From Planctomycetota bacterium (GTDB lineage: Bacteria; Planctomycetota; UBA1135; GCA-002686595), in assembly GCA_021413885.1 (NCBI GenBank), contig JAIOPM010000031.1, forward strand, positions 1 through 64,000: 64,000 nt of DNA. The letters are read 5' to 3'. A program made the position numbers and the translations under genes. The notes below the pieces were generated by a model. That model did not search any database. It was given only the letters and a program-made list of their open reading frames with translations, and was not told the DNA's origin. Of this stretch, positions 29,204 to 37,527 are shown one piece after another. Position 1 is the stretch's first letter; each line of letters begins with the position of its first letter.

Positions 29204-29952
29204 CGAGCCTGCGCGGCGGCGGGCGAGTGGAGTTCCCTCGCGCGCGCGACGCCGGCCGCGCCGACCAACGCACGGAACAACCGATCGTTCGGGCCGCCTT
29301 CCGGCGAACGTTCGGGATGCCATTGCACGCCGACGCAGAAGAAATGGTCGGGCCGCTCGATCGCTTCGATCAGGCCTTGGTCGTCGCGCGCGCTGACGCG
29401 CCAGTCGGGACCGAGCGACGCGACGGCTTGGTGGTGGCTCGAGACGACGTCGAGGCTGACAAGTTCGAGCAAACTCGCGAGCTTCGTCCCCGCGACGACC
29501 TCGACCGGATGGACGACGTTGCCGCGGTGTTCGCGCGAACCGGGCCGATCGTCGGGCAGGTGCTGGTGCATCGCGCCGCCTTCGACGACCGCGAGCAGCT
29601 GCATGCCGAAGCACACGCCGAGCACCGGCAGTCCGCGTTCGAGCGCGGCGCGCGCGAGCGCGACGTCGAAGTCCTGCTTCGCGGGCAGGACGAGGTTGAC
29701 CTGCGCGTGATTCGCTCCGCGTCCGAGCCGCGCGAGATCCAAGTCTTCGCCGCCGCCGAGCACGATGCCATCGACGTTCGCGAGCAACCGCGCGATGTCA
29801 CGCGGCCCGCCGACCGGCGGAATCGCGATCGGCACGCCGCCCGCGCGCAGCACGGCGTCGGCGTAGAGGTTGTTGAGCGAGAGCCGCGGCGCGGTCTTCC
29901 CGGGCTCCATCTCGCCGTTGATGGCGATCAGCGGATGTTCGACGCGACTCAC
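29200..29952 (-). CDS. Class I glutamine amidotransferase, PuuD-like (peptidase C26)
   Basis: 250 residues. Nucleophile Cys114 in GVCFGMQLL and the dyad His212/Glu214 in GVQWHPERS form the amidotransferase triad; VDGIVLGGGEDL and SLDVVSSHHQAV are family typical. Relatives cleave gamma-glutamyl bonds, for example gamma-glutamyl-GABA in putrescine breakdown, but many have unknown substrates. An agmatinase-like gene, another polyamine-type enzyme, lies 6 kb away without an operon link. The GTG at 29952 is preceded by TACGAT six bases upstream, so the operon probably starts with a leaderless transcript. First gene of the operon with the OB-repeat protein, aroB and a membrane protein. Confidence 0.85.
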   Translation of the reverse strand: MSRVEHPLIAINGEMEPGKTAPRLSLNNLYADAVLRAGGVPIAIPPVGGPRDIARLLANVDGIVLGGGEDLDLARLGRGANHAQVNLVLPAKQDFDVALARAALERGLPVLGVCFGMQLLAVVEGGAMHQHLPDDRPGSREHRGNVVHPVEVVAGTKLASLLELVSLDVVSSHHQAVASLGPDWRVSARDDQGLIEAIERPDHFFCVGVQWHPERSPEGGPNDRLFRALVGAAGVARARELHSPAAAQAR

Positions 29953-29958
29953 GTCGGC

Positions 29959-29964
29959 ATCGTA
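29959..29964 (-). promoter_or_regulatory. -10 box (TACGAT) of the amidotransferase-aroB operon
   Basis: Minus-strand TACGAT ending six bases before GTG 29952; leaderless-type spacing. Confidence 0.5.
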
Positions 29965-29998
29965 ACGAGCCGCCGCGGTTTGTCACCGCTCTCGACGC

Positions 29999-31792
29999 TC
30001 AGCGGATCGCGAACTCGGTCCAACAGCTCCAACCGGCTTCGTTCGACGAGCCGTCGGCGAAGCGCGTTTCGAGCACGAGCTCGCCGCGCCCGTGCGGAGG
30101 CAAGGTGACGTCGAGCGACTGACGACCGCGATCGGCCTCGTTCTCGCTCGGGCGCAACGCGCGCTCGAAGAGCACCCGCGGCTCGCCCGACTTTTCGTGG
30201 AGTAGAAGCCGCACGCGCAGGCCCGCTTTCGACTGCACGCCCCCGGAGTTGCGCTTCGACGGCAGCGTCGGAAGGCCGTAGCGAGCTTGGACGGTGCGCG
30301 CGGTCGGCGGGAGCGCGAACGTGAGCTCGCACTCGGCCGACAACATCACGACCGGCGCGTCCGCGAGGTAGCGGAACTGCGCGGAGCTTGGCGACTTCGT
30401 CGCGGTCGGTTGCGTCGTCCAGAGGAAGAACGGTCGATCGTACGGATCGGCGCCGTCCGACTTGTACGCGTCGAACGGCGGCCAACGCGCGTCGATCAAG
30501 CCGCGCAGCGAGCTCTCGAATTGTGGTCGGTTCGGATAGAAGTCGCGGCCGAAGCGCGCGACCAGTTCCTCGACCGAACGGTTCTCGTGCACGGCGCTCT
30601 CGAACTCGGCCGCGATCGCGGCGCGGCGCCGGCCGGTGTCGCGGCCGATCACCGTGTCGAACGGCAACGCCGCGAGCATCAGGACGCACGCTCCGCCCTG
30701 CAGCGGCGTCGCGACGCGCCGCGACGCGAAAAGCGTGAGCGCGAGGAACGCGGCGACGAAGAACGGCGTCGGCAACGTCGAGTAGCGCGCCGCCATGCCG
30801 ACTTGCGGACCGTCGATCGCGCGCGAAACGCCGATCGCGAGCGCGATCGTGCACGTACAGAGCATCGTCGCGAGGCAGAGGCTCGCGCGGACGCGCTCCT
30901 CCGTCGTGCCGCGCAAGCCGCGCAACGCGAACCACGCCGCCGCGCCGCCGAACACGAGCGTCGCGAGCATCGCCGGGATCGGCACGTCGCGCACCATCGG
31001 CCCGAAGTTCAGCGCGAGGAGCCCGAGCGCTGCTCGAGCGATCGCCGCGACGTCCGACGTGCGATGGTGGTTGTACGGGAACTCGAAGCCGACGAAGTAC
31101 CCGACGATCAACGCGCACGTCGCGAACACGGCGACGGCGAACGCGAGGCCGGACTTGCGCGTCGCGGGCTCGTTCGAGCGGAGTTGCGTCGTCGCCGCGT
31201 ACACCGACCACGCGAGCAACGCGGGTGCCTGCATCAAGCCGAAGCCGCCGTTGAGCGGCAGCAGGAACAAGCACGCGCCCATCGCGCTCGACGCTCGTCC
31301 ATTCGGACGGCCCGCGCTCGCGAGGCCGAGCATCAGGAACGTGCACACCAACGCCGTCGGCACCGACGTCGTGATCTGCATCCCGAGCAGGAAGTTCTCG
31401 CCGTTGCCCCATTGCAGCAGGAGCAACGGGAAGAGCGCGTCGGCGAAGCTGGTCGAGCCGCGCAACTTGCGGACGAAGAGCACGAGGCCGAGCGCGAGCA
31501 ACGCTTGCGCGACCACTTGGAAGTGCATGCCGGAGCGGAAGTCGTGCGTCGTCTTCAGCAGGCCGACGTAGATCAGGCGCGGCAGAGGAATGCGGTGCTC
31601 GTTCGCCTGCGCCCACCACCACGCGAACGTCGAGGGCTCCGTCGAACTGGGTTGGAGCGCGGGGACGAACTCGAGGTCGTCCTGGAACGGCATCCGGCTC
31701 GCGTACGTCGCGACGTAGATGTGGCAACTCGCCCACGCCGCCAGCGTGACGAGCAAGACGACGACCGTCGCGAATCGCGAGCTCGCACGCAT
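29999..31792 (-). CDS. Large multi-pass membrane protein, GT-C-like
   Basis: 597 residues from the ATG at 31792. About eleven membrane helices fill the first ~430 residues; an early outer loop PFQDDLEFVPAL has the acidic pair expected in GT-C glycosyltransferases. The C-terminal ~170 residues form a soluble domain ending in a beta-sandwich-like stretch (GRGELVLETRFADGSSNEAG). No signature is definite. A TAGTTT box ends ten bases before the ATG. It is divergent from the first GT39-like gene, 80 bases apart, so three or four membrane transferase-like genes cluster between 25 and 36 kb, perhaps for surface glycan or lipid decoration. Confidence 0.7.
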   Translation of the reverse strand: MRASSRFATVVVLLVTLAAWASCHIYVATYASRMPFQDDLEFVPALQPSSTEPSTFAWWWAQANEHRIPLPRLIYVGLLKTTHDFRSGMHFQVVAQALLALGLVLFVRKLRGSTSFADALFPLLLLQWGNGENFLLGMQITTSVPTALVCTFLMLGLASAGRPNGRASSAMGACLFLLPLNGGFGLMQAPALLAWSVYAATTQLRSNEPATRKSGLAFAVAVFATCALIVGYFVGFEFPYNHHRTSDVAAIARAALGLLALNFGPMVRDVPIPAMLATLVFGGAAAWFALRGLRGTTEERVRASLCLATMLCTCTIALAIGVSRAIDGPQVGMAARYSTLPTPFFVAAFLALTLFASRRVATPLQGGACVLMLAALPFDTVIGRDTGRRRAAIAAEFESAVHENRSVEELVARFGRDFYPNRPQFESSLRGLIDARWPPFDAYKSDGADPYDRPFFLWTTQPTATKSPSSAQFRYLADAPVVMLSAECELTFALPPTARTVQARYGLPTLPSKRNSGGVQSKAGLRVRLLLHEKSGEPRVLFERALRPSENEADRGRQSLDVTLPPHGRGELVLETRFADGSSNEAGWSCWTEFAIR

Positions 31793-31802
31793 CAGCGAGC
31801 CC

Positions 31803-31808
31803 AAACTA
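31803..31808 (-). promoter_or_regulatory. -10 box (TAGTTT) before the membrane protein at 31792
   Basis: Minus-strand TAGTTT ending ten bases before the ATG; part of the TANNNT set. Confidence 0.4.
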
Positions 31809-31857
31809 ACAGCGCGTCTCGCCGTCCACAATTCGGGGGAACGGCCGCGCGAGCTGC

Positions 31858-31863
31858 TACGCT
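31858..31863 (+). promoter_or_regulatory. -10 box (TACGCT) of the first GT39-like gene
   Basis: TACGCT preceded by GC, ending nine bases before GTG 31873, the same spacing as at the paralogous gene (34113-34118). Confidence 0.5.
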
Positions 31864-31872
31864 GGCGACGCC

Positions 31873-33435
31873 GTGCTTCGCTCGCACCGATCGTCGGCGT
31901 GGATCCGCGTCGCGTTGTTCGTCGCACTCGCGGTCGCGAGCGTGCGGGGCCTGTACCGTTCGGCGTACGAGGCGTCGGCGTTGCGCGTCACGCCCGACGA
32001 AGTCGAGTACGCGCTCGGCGCCGAGCGGTTCGTGCGACTCGGGACGTTCGATCTCGACTTCGACGGCACGCGTTTGCCGCCGTCGTCGTCGCCGTGGTTC
32101 TCGATCGGTGTGCTCGCGCCCGCGTACGTCGTCGCGCCGCACCAGATCGGGGCCGGCATCTACAGCGTGCTGGCGCTCTCGTTGTTCGGCCTGCTCGTCC
32201 TGTACTCGCTCGGCGCGCGCTTCGGAGGAGCATGGGGCGGTTCGTTCGCCGTGCTCGGCGTCCTCGTGTTCGGCGCGTATCCGTCGATGGCGCAGTACAT
32301 CATGACCGACGTTCCGTCGGCGGCGTTCGCGCTCGGCGCGTTGTGGTTCTTCGTCCGCGCGAGCGAAGGCAACGCCAGGAGTTTCGAGTGGTGGTTCGCC
32401 GGCGCCGCGATCGCCGCAGCGTTCGCGTTGCGCAGCGTGTACCTCGCGTTGTTGCCGCAGTTCCTGTGGCTCGCGTGGAGCACGTCGATCGGCCGCATGC
32501 GCGCGATCCTCGCCGCGACGTTGCCGACGCTCGCGGTCGTCGTCGCGACGTGGATCTACCAAGCGCGAGCCTTCGGCGATTGGTCGCGCAGCGGGTACCA
32601 GTTCTGGCGGTCGGTGCCGTACGACTACCCGTCGCTCGTCTGGTCGACGGACTATTTCGCCGCCAACTTCGCGATCTTCGCCGAGTCGACGACTGCGCTC
32701 GGCTTCGGCGGTTTCGTCGTCGGCGCGACGCTCTTGCTCCTGAAGCGCGACCGCGGCGCGCGGCGCTTCGTGCTCGCGTGCGCGCTCGTCGTCGCGCCGA
32801 TCACGTTCTTCTTCCTCGGCTACTACTACCCCGATACGCGCATGCACATGCTCGGACAGACGCTCGGCTTCGGCCTTGCGGCCGCCGGGGTTGGTGCGTG
32901 GCTTCCGCCGCGCGTGCGCGAATTCGATTGGGTGCCGTTGGTGTTGGCGGTCGCCGTCGCGTGTTTTGTCGAGCGCGACTACTCCCGTTCGAATGCGCGC
33001 CGCGAAGTGGTGGACGAGATCGCGGCGCGGACGCCGAACGACGCGCTGATCCTCAGCCTGAACGAAGCGGTCTACTTGGAGGCGTTCGAGCCCGAAGGCT
33101 CGGCGCGGACGTTCCTCGCGCTCTGCCGCGACGTCGAGTTCGCGTCCAAGTTGCTGACTCCCGTGCGCGTGCCGGCGCCGGAGCCGCCGCCGCGCGACGC
33201 GTACGACTACCGCTGCGCCGGCTTGCGGCGAGGTGGCGCGCGCGACGCGGTGCGTTTCACCGCCAGCGAGCGACCCGACTTGATCCAGAGTGCGCTGCGC
33301 TCCGGCCGACGCGTGTTCCTCGATCGCTCGCCGCTGACCGACGTCGCGATCGCCGACCAGTTGCTCGGCCGGCACCTGCGTTACCGCGGGCGCCGACCGC
33401 AGGACTCGTTGATCGAAGTCGTCGCCGTCGAGTGA
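31873..33435 (+). CDS. GT39-like membrane glycosyltransferase, copy 1
   Basis: 520 residues starting with GTG. About nine membrane helices; the first outer loop has TPDEVEYALGAERFVRLG, with the Asp-Glu of the ArnT/PMT (GT-C) family, and further loops MAQYIMTDVPS and GDWSRSGYQFW. The C-terminal ~150 residues form a soluble part (ERDYSRSNARREVVDEIAAR, LSLNEAVYLEAFEPEGSAR). GT39-like enzymes move a sugar from a lipid carrier to a protein or lipid outside the membrane; the acceptor here is unknown. A close paralogue lies 0.7 kb downstream (34128-35687), with large identical blocks, separated by an oppositely oriented DUF4870 gene. Both have the same type of promoter. Confidence 0.8.
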   Translation: MLRSHRSSAWIRVALFVALAVASVRGLYRSAYEASALRVTPDEVEYALGAERFVRLGTFDLDFDGTRLPPSSSPWFSIGVLAPAYVVAPHQIGAGIYSVLALSLFGLLVLYSLGARFGGAWGGSFAVLGVLVFGAYPSMAQYIMTDVPSAAFALGALWFFVRASEGNARSFEWWFAGAAIAAAFALRSVYLALLPQFLWLAWSTSIGRMRAILAATLPTLAVVVATWIYQARAFGDWSRSGYQFWRSVPYDYPSLVWSTDYFAANFAIFAESTTALGFGGFVVGATLLLLKRDRGARRFVLACALVVAPITFFFLGYYYPDTRMHMLGQTLGFGLAAAGVGAWLPPRVREFDWVPLVLAVAVACFVERDYSRSNARREVVDEIAARTPNDALILSLNEAVYLEAFEPEGSARTFLALCRDVEFASKLLTPVRVPAPEPPPRDAYDYRCAGLRRGGARDAVRFTASERPDLIQSALRSGRRVFLDRSPLTDVAIADQLLGRHLRYRGRRPQDSLIEVVAVE

Positions 33436-33460
33436 GTGCGCGCCGGTCGCGCGCTCGCGC

Positions 33461-33991
33461 TCACAGCAAGCGTAGGATGAACGGATAGCGGAAGCGCTGT
33501 CCGTCCGCCGCGCGGATCGACGCGATCAGGACCAGGGCGAGCTTCACGAACGGCAACACCGTCATGATCACGAAGCCGAGTCCGCACGCGCAGATCAGCG
33601 GCACCGCGGCGAACGCCCAGAAGATCACGTTGAGTTGGAAGTTGAGCGACTCGCGCGCGTGGTATTCGATCTCCGCATCGTCGTCCTTCTTCGCGAGCCA
33701 GATCACGAGCGGCGGCACCCACGCGATCACGATCCACGGCAGACAGAAGTCGACGAGCGTCGCGAGGTGCGCGAACACCGCCCAACCGGCGCTCGAGCCG
33801 CGCGGCGGCGGAGGCGGAGCCGTGTGTTGCGTGGAGCCTCCGCCCGGCGGCGTCGGCGGCGCGCTCTTCGGCGGCGGAGCTTCGTAGGTGCGCTGCCCCG
33901 GTTCGCGCTTCGCGTCGAAGGGCTCGGCCTTGACCTCGAGGGGCTTTTCGGGTTCGGCGGGACGTTCGGCGGGCGGCGGCATGTCGGTCAT
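33461..33991 (-). CDS. DUF4870 (Tic20-like) membrane protein with Pro-rich N-terminus
   Basis: 176 residues, ATG 33991 with GAGGAGG eight bases upstream. Residues 1-68 are Pro/Glu/Lys-rich and disordered. The C-terminal part is the DUF4870 fold: FAHLATLVDFCLPWIVIAWV, the loop YHARESLNFQLNVIFW and three to four membrane helices, ending RFRYPFILRLL. The family is widespread and of unknown function. It stands opposite to both GT39-like genes that flank it, so it is either trapped between duplicated genes or was inserted there. The strong Shine-Dalgarno sequence contrasts with the leaderless neighbours. Confidence 0.85.
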   Translation of the reverse strand: MTDMPPPAERPAEPEKPLEVKAEPFDAKREPGQRTYEAPPPKSAPPTPPGGGSTQHTAPPPPPRGSSAGWAVFAHLATLVDFCLPWIVIAWVPPLVIWLAKKDDDAEIEYHARESLNFQLNVIFWAFAAVPLICACGLGFVIMTVLPFVKLALVLIASIRAADGQRFRYPFILRLL

Positions 33992-34112
33992 CGGGAGAGC
34001 CTCCTCGTGAGGACCGCCGGGTACGCGTTGCTCGCGCGAGCATTTCGCGCCGCGAGCTAGGTCGAGCGAGCGCCGCGGCTCGCTCGCGTGGAAGCTGCGC
34101 GGCTCGGTGCGG

Positions 34113-34118
34113 TAGTCT
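34113..34118 (+). promoter_or_regulatory. -10 box (TAGTCT) of the second GT39-like gene
   Basis: TAGTCT ending nine bases before GTG 34128, the spacing seen at copy 1. Confidence 0.5.
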
Positions 34119-34127
34119 CTGCTCTCC

Positions 34128-35687
34128 GTGATCCGCCTGGACCGACCTTCCGCGTGGATCCGTGTCGCGCTGTTCGTCGCGCTCGCGGTGGCGAGCGTGC
34201 GCGGCCTGTATCGCTCGGCCTACGACGCGTCGTCGCTGCGCATCACGCCCGACGAAGTCGAATATGCCCTCGGGGCCGAGCGCTTCGTGCGACTCGGGAC
34301 GTTCGATCTCGACTTCGAGGGCACGCGCTTGCCGCCGTCGTCGATGCCGTGGTTCTCGGTCGGCGTGCTCGCGCCTGCTTATCTGCTCGTGCCGAACGAG
34401 ATCGGTGCGGGCGTCTACGGAGTTTTCGTCTGCTCGCTGTTCGGCCTGCTCGCGCTGTACGCGCTTTGCACGCGCGTCGGCGGAGCGTGGGGCGGAACGC
34501 TCGCCGTGCTCGGCGTGTTGACGCTCGGCTCCTATCCGTCGGTCGCGCAGTACATCATGACCGATGCTCCGTCGGTCGCGCTGGTGTTCGGCGCGCTGTG
34601 GCTCTTCGCCCGCATGGATGGAGGTCGCGGGAAGCACCTCGAATGGTGGGCGGCCGGCGTCCTGATCGCCGCGGCGTTCGCGTTGCGCAGCGTGCACTTG
34701 GCGTTGCTGCCGCCGTTCCTGTGGATCGCGTGGAGCTCGTCGGTCGGCCGCTTGCGCGCGCTGATCGCGGTGACTCTGCCGACGTTCGCGATCGTGGTCG
34801 CGACGTGGATCTACCAAGCCCACGTCTTCGGCGACTGGTCGCGCAGCGGATACCAGTACTGGATGTCGGTGCCCTACGACTATCCGGAGCTCGTTTGGTC
34901 GCCGCGCTACTTCGCGCACAACCTCGAGGTCTTCGGCAACGCGAGGATCGCCGTGGGATTCGGGTGCTTGGTCGTCGGGGGAGTGCTCTTGCTGCTGCGA
35001 GGCGAGCGTCCCGCGCGGCGTCTGGTGCTCACTTGCGCGGCGGTCGTCGCGCCGATCACGGTCTTCTTCCTCGGCTACTTCTACTTCGATGCGCGGTTGC
35101 ACTTGCTCGCGGAGACGCTCGGCTTCGGTCTCGCAGGCATCGGTGTAGCGGCGTGGTTGCCGCGGCGCGTGCGCGAGCTCGAGTTCGCGCCGCTGCTCCT
35201 CGCCGTCGGCGTCGTGGTCTTCGTCGAGCGCGACTACTCGCGTTCGAACGCGCGCCGTGAAGTGGTCGACGAGATCGCGGCTCGGACACCGAACGATGCG
35301 TTGATCGTCAGCCTCAACGAGCCGATCTATCTCGAGGCGTTCGAGCCCGCTGGCTCGGCGCGCACGTTCCTCGCGCTCAGCCGCGACGTCGAGTTCGCGT
35401 CGAAGCTGCTGACGCCGGTGCGCGTTCCGTCGCCTGAACCGCCGCCGCGCAACGAAATCGATCATCGTTGTGAAGGCTTGCGTCGCGGCGGCGCGCGCGA
35501 GGCGGTTCTCTTCACCGCGAACGAGCGGCCCGACCTGATCGAGGACGCGTTGCGCGCCGGACGGCGCGTGTTCCTCGATCGCTCGGGATTGGACGCCGCG
35601 GCGGCCGAGCAACTGCTCGGACGGCATCTGCGCTTCCGCGGACCGCAGTCCGGACACCGCTTGGTCGAGATCGCCGCGCTCTTGTGA
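34128..35687 (+). CDS. GT39-like membrane glycosyltransferase, copy 2
   Basis: 519 residues, same topology and motifs as copy 1 at 31873: ITPDEVEYALGAERFVRLG in the first outer loop, VAQYIMTDAPS, GDWSRSGYQYW, and ERDYSRSNARREVVDEIAAR at the start of the soluble tail. By eye most positions match over the full length; the membrane core and the 350-460 region are best conserved, the last ~15 residues and the segment around 150-180 least, so the two may differ in acceptor. The GTG start has no Shine-Dalgarno sequence. It converges with the agmatinase-like gene, 16 bases apart. Confidence 0.8.
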   Translation: MIRLDRPSAWIRVALFVALAVASVRGLYRSAYDASSLRITPDEVEYALGAERFVRLGTFDLDFEGTRLPPSSMPWFSVGVLAPAYLLVPNEIGAGVYGVFVCSLFGLLALYALCTRVGGAWGGTLAVLGVLTLGSYPSVAQYIMTDAPSVALVFGALWLFARMDGGRGKHLEWWAAGVLIAAAFALRSVHLALLPPFLWIAWSSSVGRLRALIAVTLPTFAIVVATWIYQAHVFGDWSRSGYQYWMSVPYDYPELVWSPRYFAHNLEVFGNARIAVGFGCLVVGGVLLLLRGERPARRLVLTCAAVVAPITVFFLGYFYFDARLHLLAETLGFGLAGIGVAAWLPRRVRELEFAPLLLAVGVVVFVERDYSRSNARREVVDEIAARTPNDALIVSLNEPIYLEAFEPAGSARTFLALSRDVEFASKLLTPVRVPSPEPPPRNEIDHRCEGLRRGGAREAVLFTANERPDLIEDALRAGRRVFLDRSGLDAAAAEQLLGRHLRFRGPQSGHRLVEIAALL

Positions 35688-35703
35688 TCGAGCGCCGCGC
35701 GCG

Positions 35704-36744
35704 TCAACGCGTCGCGAGCGCCGTCGCGATCATCCGGTAGAGCAACCGCGCGCCGACCATCGCGTCGATGCCGTCGCTCTCGCCGTCGTCGGCCGGTCCC
35801 GGATTGACCTCGTTCAAGTCGAGCGCGACGACGCGCTTCTTCGCGCGCACCAGTTCGTCGAGCCAGAACATCGCTTCGCCCCAACTCAAGCCGCCGGGCA
35901 CCGGCGTGCCGGTGTTCGGGCAGAGCGTCGGATCGAGGCCGTCGATGTCGAACGAGACGTAGACCTCGCGCGGCAGTTCGGCGAGGTGGGCGCGCACGAG
36001 CTTCCTCAGATCGCGGCCCTCGAGCTTCGCGTTCTGCCAATCGCGATCGAAGAGCGTCTTGATCCGACCCTTCGACGCGCGGATCAGCTCGACCTCTTCT
36101 TCGCAGAAGTCGCGGATGCCGATTTGGACGAGACGCTTCAGCGGCAGACGCCGCGTCACGTTCTCCATGATCGACGCGTGCGACCACTCGAAGCCTTCGT
36201 AGGCGACGCGCAGGTCCGCGTGGGCGTCGAAGTGAAGGACGCCGAGGTTCGGATGGAGCTCGAGCGCCGCGCGCAGCGCGCCGAACGGCGTCGAGTGATC
36301 GCCGCCGACCAGCGCGAGCAGCTTCTTCGACTCGAGCACCTTCTTCGACGCGCGGTAGACGAGCTCGTCGACCTCCGCGCCGATCGCGTTGACGCGCGCG
36401 AGCGCTTTCGCCAACGCCGGCTTGCCCTTCACGATTCCGCCCGCCGCGATCACACGGTCGGCGAGCTTCGACGCCTCGCGGTTCTTCGCGAGGAAGCGCG
36501 GATCGACGTCGAGCATCGCGATCCCGGCCTCGTACGGCCGGCCGGTCGCGAGGTCGAAGAGATCGACCTGCTTCGACGCGCGGAAGATCGCGTCCGGACC
36601 TTTCCACGCGCCCTTGCGGTACGACGCGGTCGCGTCGAACGGCACCGGCAGGACGTGGACGGCCGCGTCGGCGAGGGAACAATCGAGGCCGAAGAGTCCG
36701 CTGTCGGGTCGCGCGGCGGCGTTGGGATCGAAGGAAGTGCTCAC
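35704..36744 (-). CDS. speB: Agmatinase / arginase-family ureohydrolase
   Basis: 346 residues from the GTG at 36744. All metal-binding motifs of the family are present: GGDHS (His150), FDAHADLR (Asp173, His175, Asp177) and SFDIDGLDP (Asp266, Asp268), so a two-manganese site is expected. Overall form is nearer to agmatinase-like enzymes than to arginase, but formiminoglutamase or guanidinobutyrase cannot be excluded by eye. Agmatinase yields putrescine and urea. GGDHSTPFGALRA is typical of the type found in Bacteroidota and planctomycetes. The frame is open for 33 more codons upstream, without a convincing start. Divergent from the next ECF gene. Confidence 0.88.
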   Translation of the reverse strand: MSTSFDPNAAARPDSGLFGLDCSLADAAVHVLPVPFDATASYRKGAWKGPDAIFRASKQVDLFDLATGRPYEAGIAMLDVDPRFLAKNREASKLADRVIAAGGIVKGKPALAKALARVNAIGAEVDELVYRASKKVLESKKLLALVGGDHSTPFGALRAALELHPNLGVLHFDAHADLRVAYEGFEWSHASIMENVTRRLPLKRLVQIGIRDFCEEEVELIRASKGRIKTLFDRDWQNAKLEGRDLRKLVRAHLAELPREVYVSFDIDGLDPTLCPNTGTPVPGGLSWGEAMFWLDELVRAKKRVVALDLNEVNPGPADDGESDGIDAMVGARLLYRMIATALATR

Positions 36745-36885
36745 GGGGCGCGGATCATCGGCCCGAAGAGTCGCGTGCGCAACCTCGCGCTTCGACGCGA
36801 GCTTTTCCGCCGACCGATCTCGACGCAGATGGTTTTCTGCCAAGATCCCGCCGCGAGTCGGCGTTCAAGCACCCCGCACGCAGCC

Positions 36886-37518
36886 ATGGACCAAGCCTCC
36901 GACGGCACCTTGCTGGCGGCCCTCGAACGAGGGGACCCGACCGCACTCACGACTTTGCTCGACCGCCATCAAGCGGTGCTCTTGCGACACGCGAGGGCGC
37001 TGCTCGGTGAAGGCGGCTCCTACGAAGACGTGGTGCAGGAAGCGTTCCTTCGCTTGCTCGAGAAGCCGCCCGCGATGCCCGACGAGGTGCGAGGGAACGA
37101 GTTGCTCGAGCGAGCACACCTGCGCTCCTGGCTGCACAAAGTGACGCGGAATTTGTGCATGGACACGCTCAGATCGGAAACGCGGCGACGGGCGCGCGAA
37201 GAATCGGTGGCGAGCCGTGACGTTTCACGCGACGGGCGTTCGGGCGGCGACCTCGCCGAACAACTCGACACGCGCGCCGCGGTGGAACGCGAGCTCGGGA
37301 AACTCCCCACCGACCAACGCGAAGTGCTCGTGCTGCGCTTGCTCGGCGACCGCTCCTACAAGGAGATCGCCGAGATCACCGGCAAGAAGATCGGAACGGT
37401 CGGCTGGCTGGTCAGCGAAGGTCTGAAGGCGTTGTCCGCTTCGCTCGCGCCTCTCGTCGACGCCGCGGCGCCGACGGCGGTGAAGAGCGCGGTGCGTGCA
37501 TCGCGTGGGAACGCTTGA
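36886..37518 (+). CDS. ECF-family sigma-70 factor linked to a VWA protein
   Basis: 210 residues from ATG 36886. Region 2: LLDRHQAVLLRHARALLGEG, SYEDVVQEAFLRLLEKP, LRSWLHKVTRNLCMDTLRSE; region 4: LPTDQREVLVLRLLGDRSYK, EIAEITGKKIGTVGWLVSEG. The C-terminal ~25 residues (Ala/Val-rich) are outside the core. The next gene begins nine bases after the stop and carries an anti-sigma-like N-terminus, so the two form a sigma/anti-sigma unit. No clear promoter box; the region upstream is shared with the divergent agmatinase-like gene. Confidence 0.9.
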   Translation: MDQASDGTLLAALERGDPTALTTLLDRHQAVLLRHARALLGEGGSYEDVVQEAFLRLLEKPPAMPDEVRGNELLERAHLRSWLHKVTRNLCMDTLRSETRRRAREESVASRDVSRDGRSGGDLAEQLDTRAAVERELGKLPTDQREVLVLRLLGDRSYKEIAEITGKKIGTVGWLVSEGLKALSASLAPLVDAAAPTAVKSAVRASRGNA

Positions 37519-37527
37519 GGTGAGGCC

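Noticed and set aside
30287..32305. 672-codon plus-strand frame opposite the membrane protein at 29999-31792
   Set aside because: Shadow of a clear multi-pass membrane protein; Arg/Glu-rich translation, and it crosses into the GT39-like gene in another frame.
35704..36843. Longer agmatinase start at 36843 (33 extra residues)
   Set aside because: The extension is Arg/Lys-rich, unlike the family N-terminus; GTG 36744 gives a normal start.
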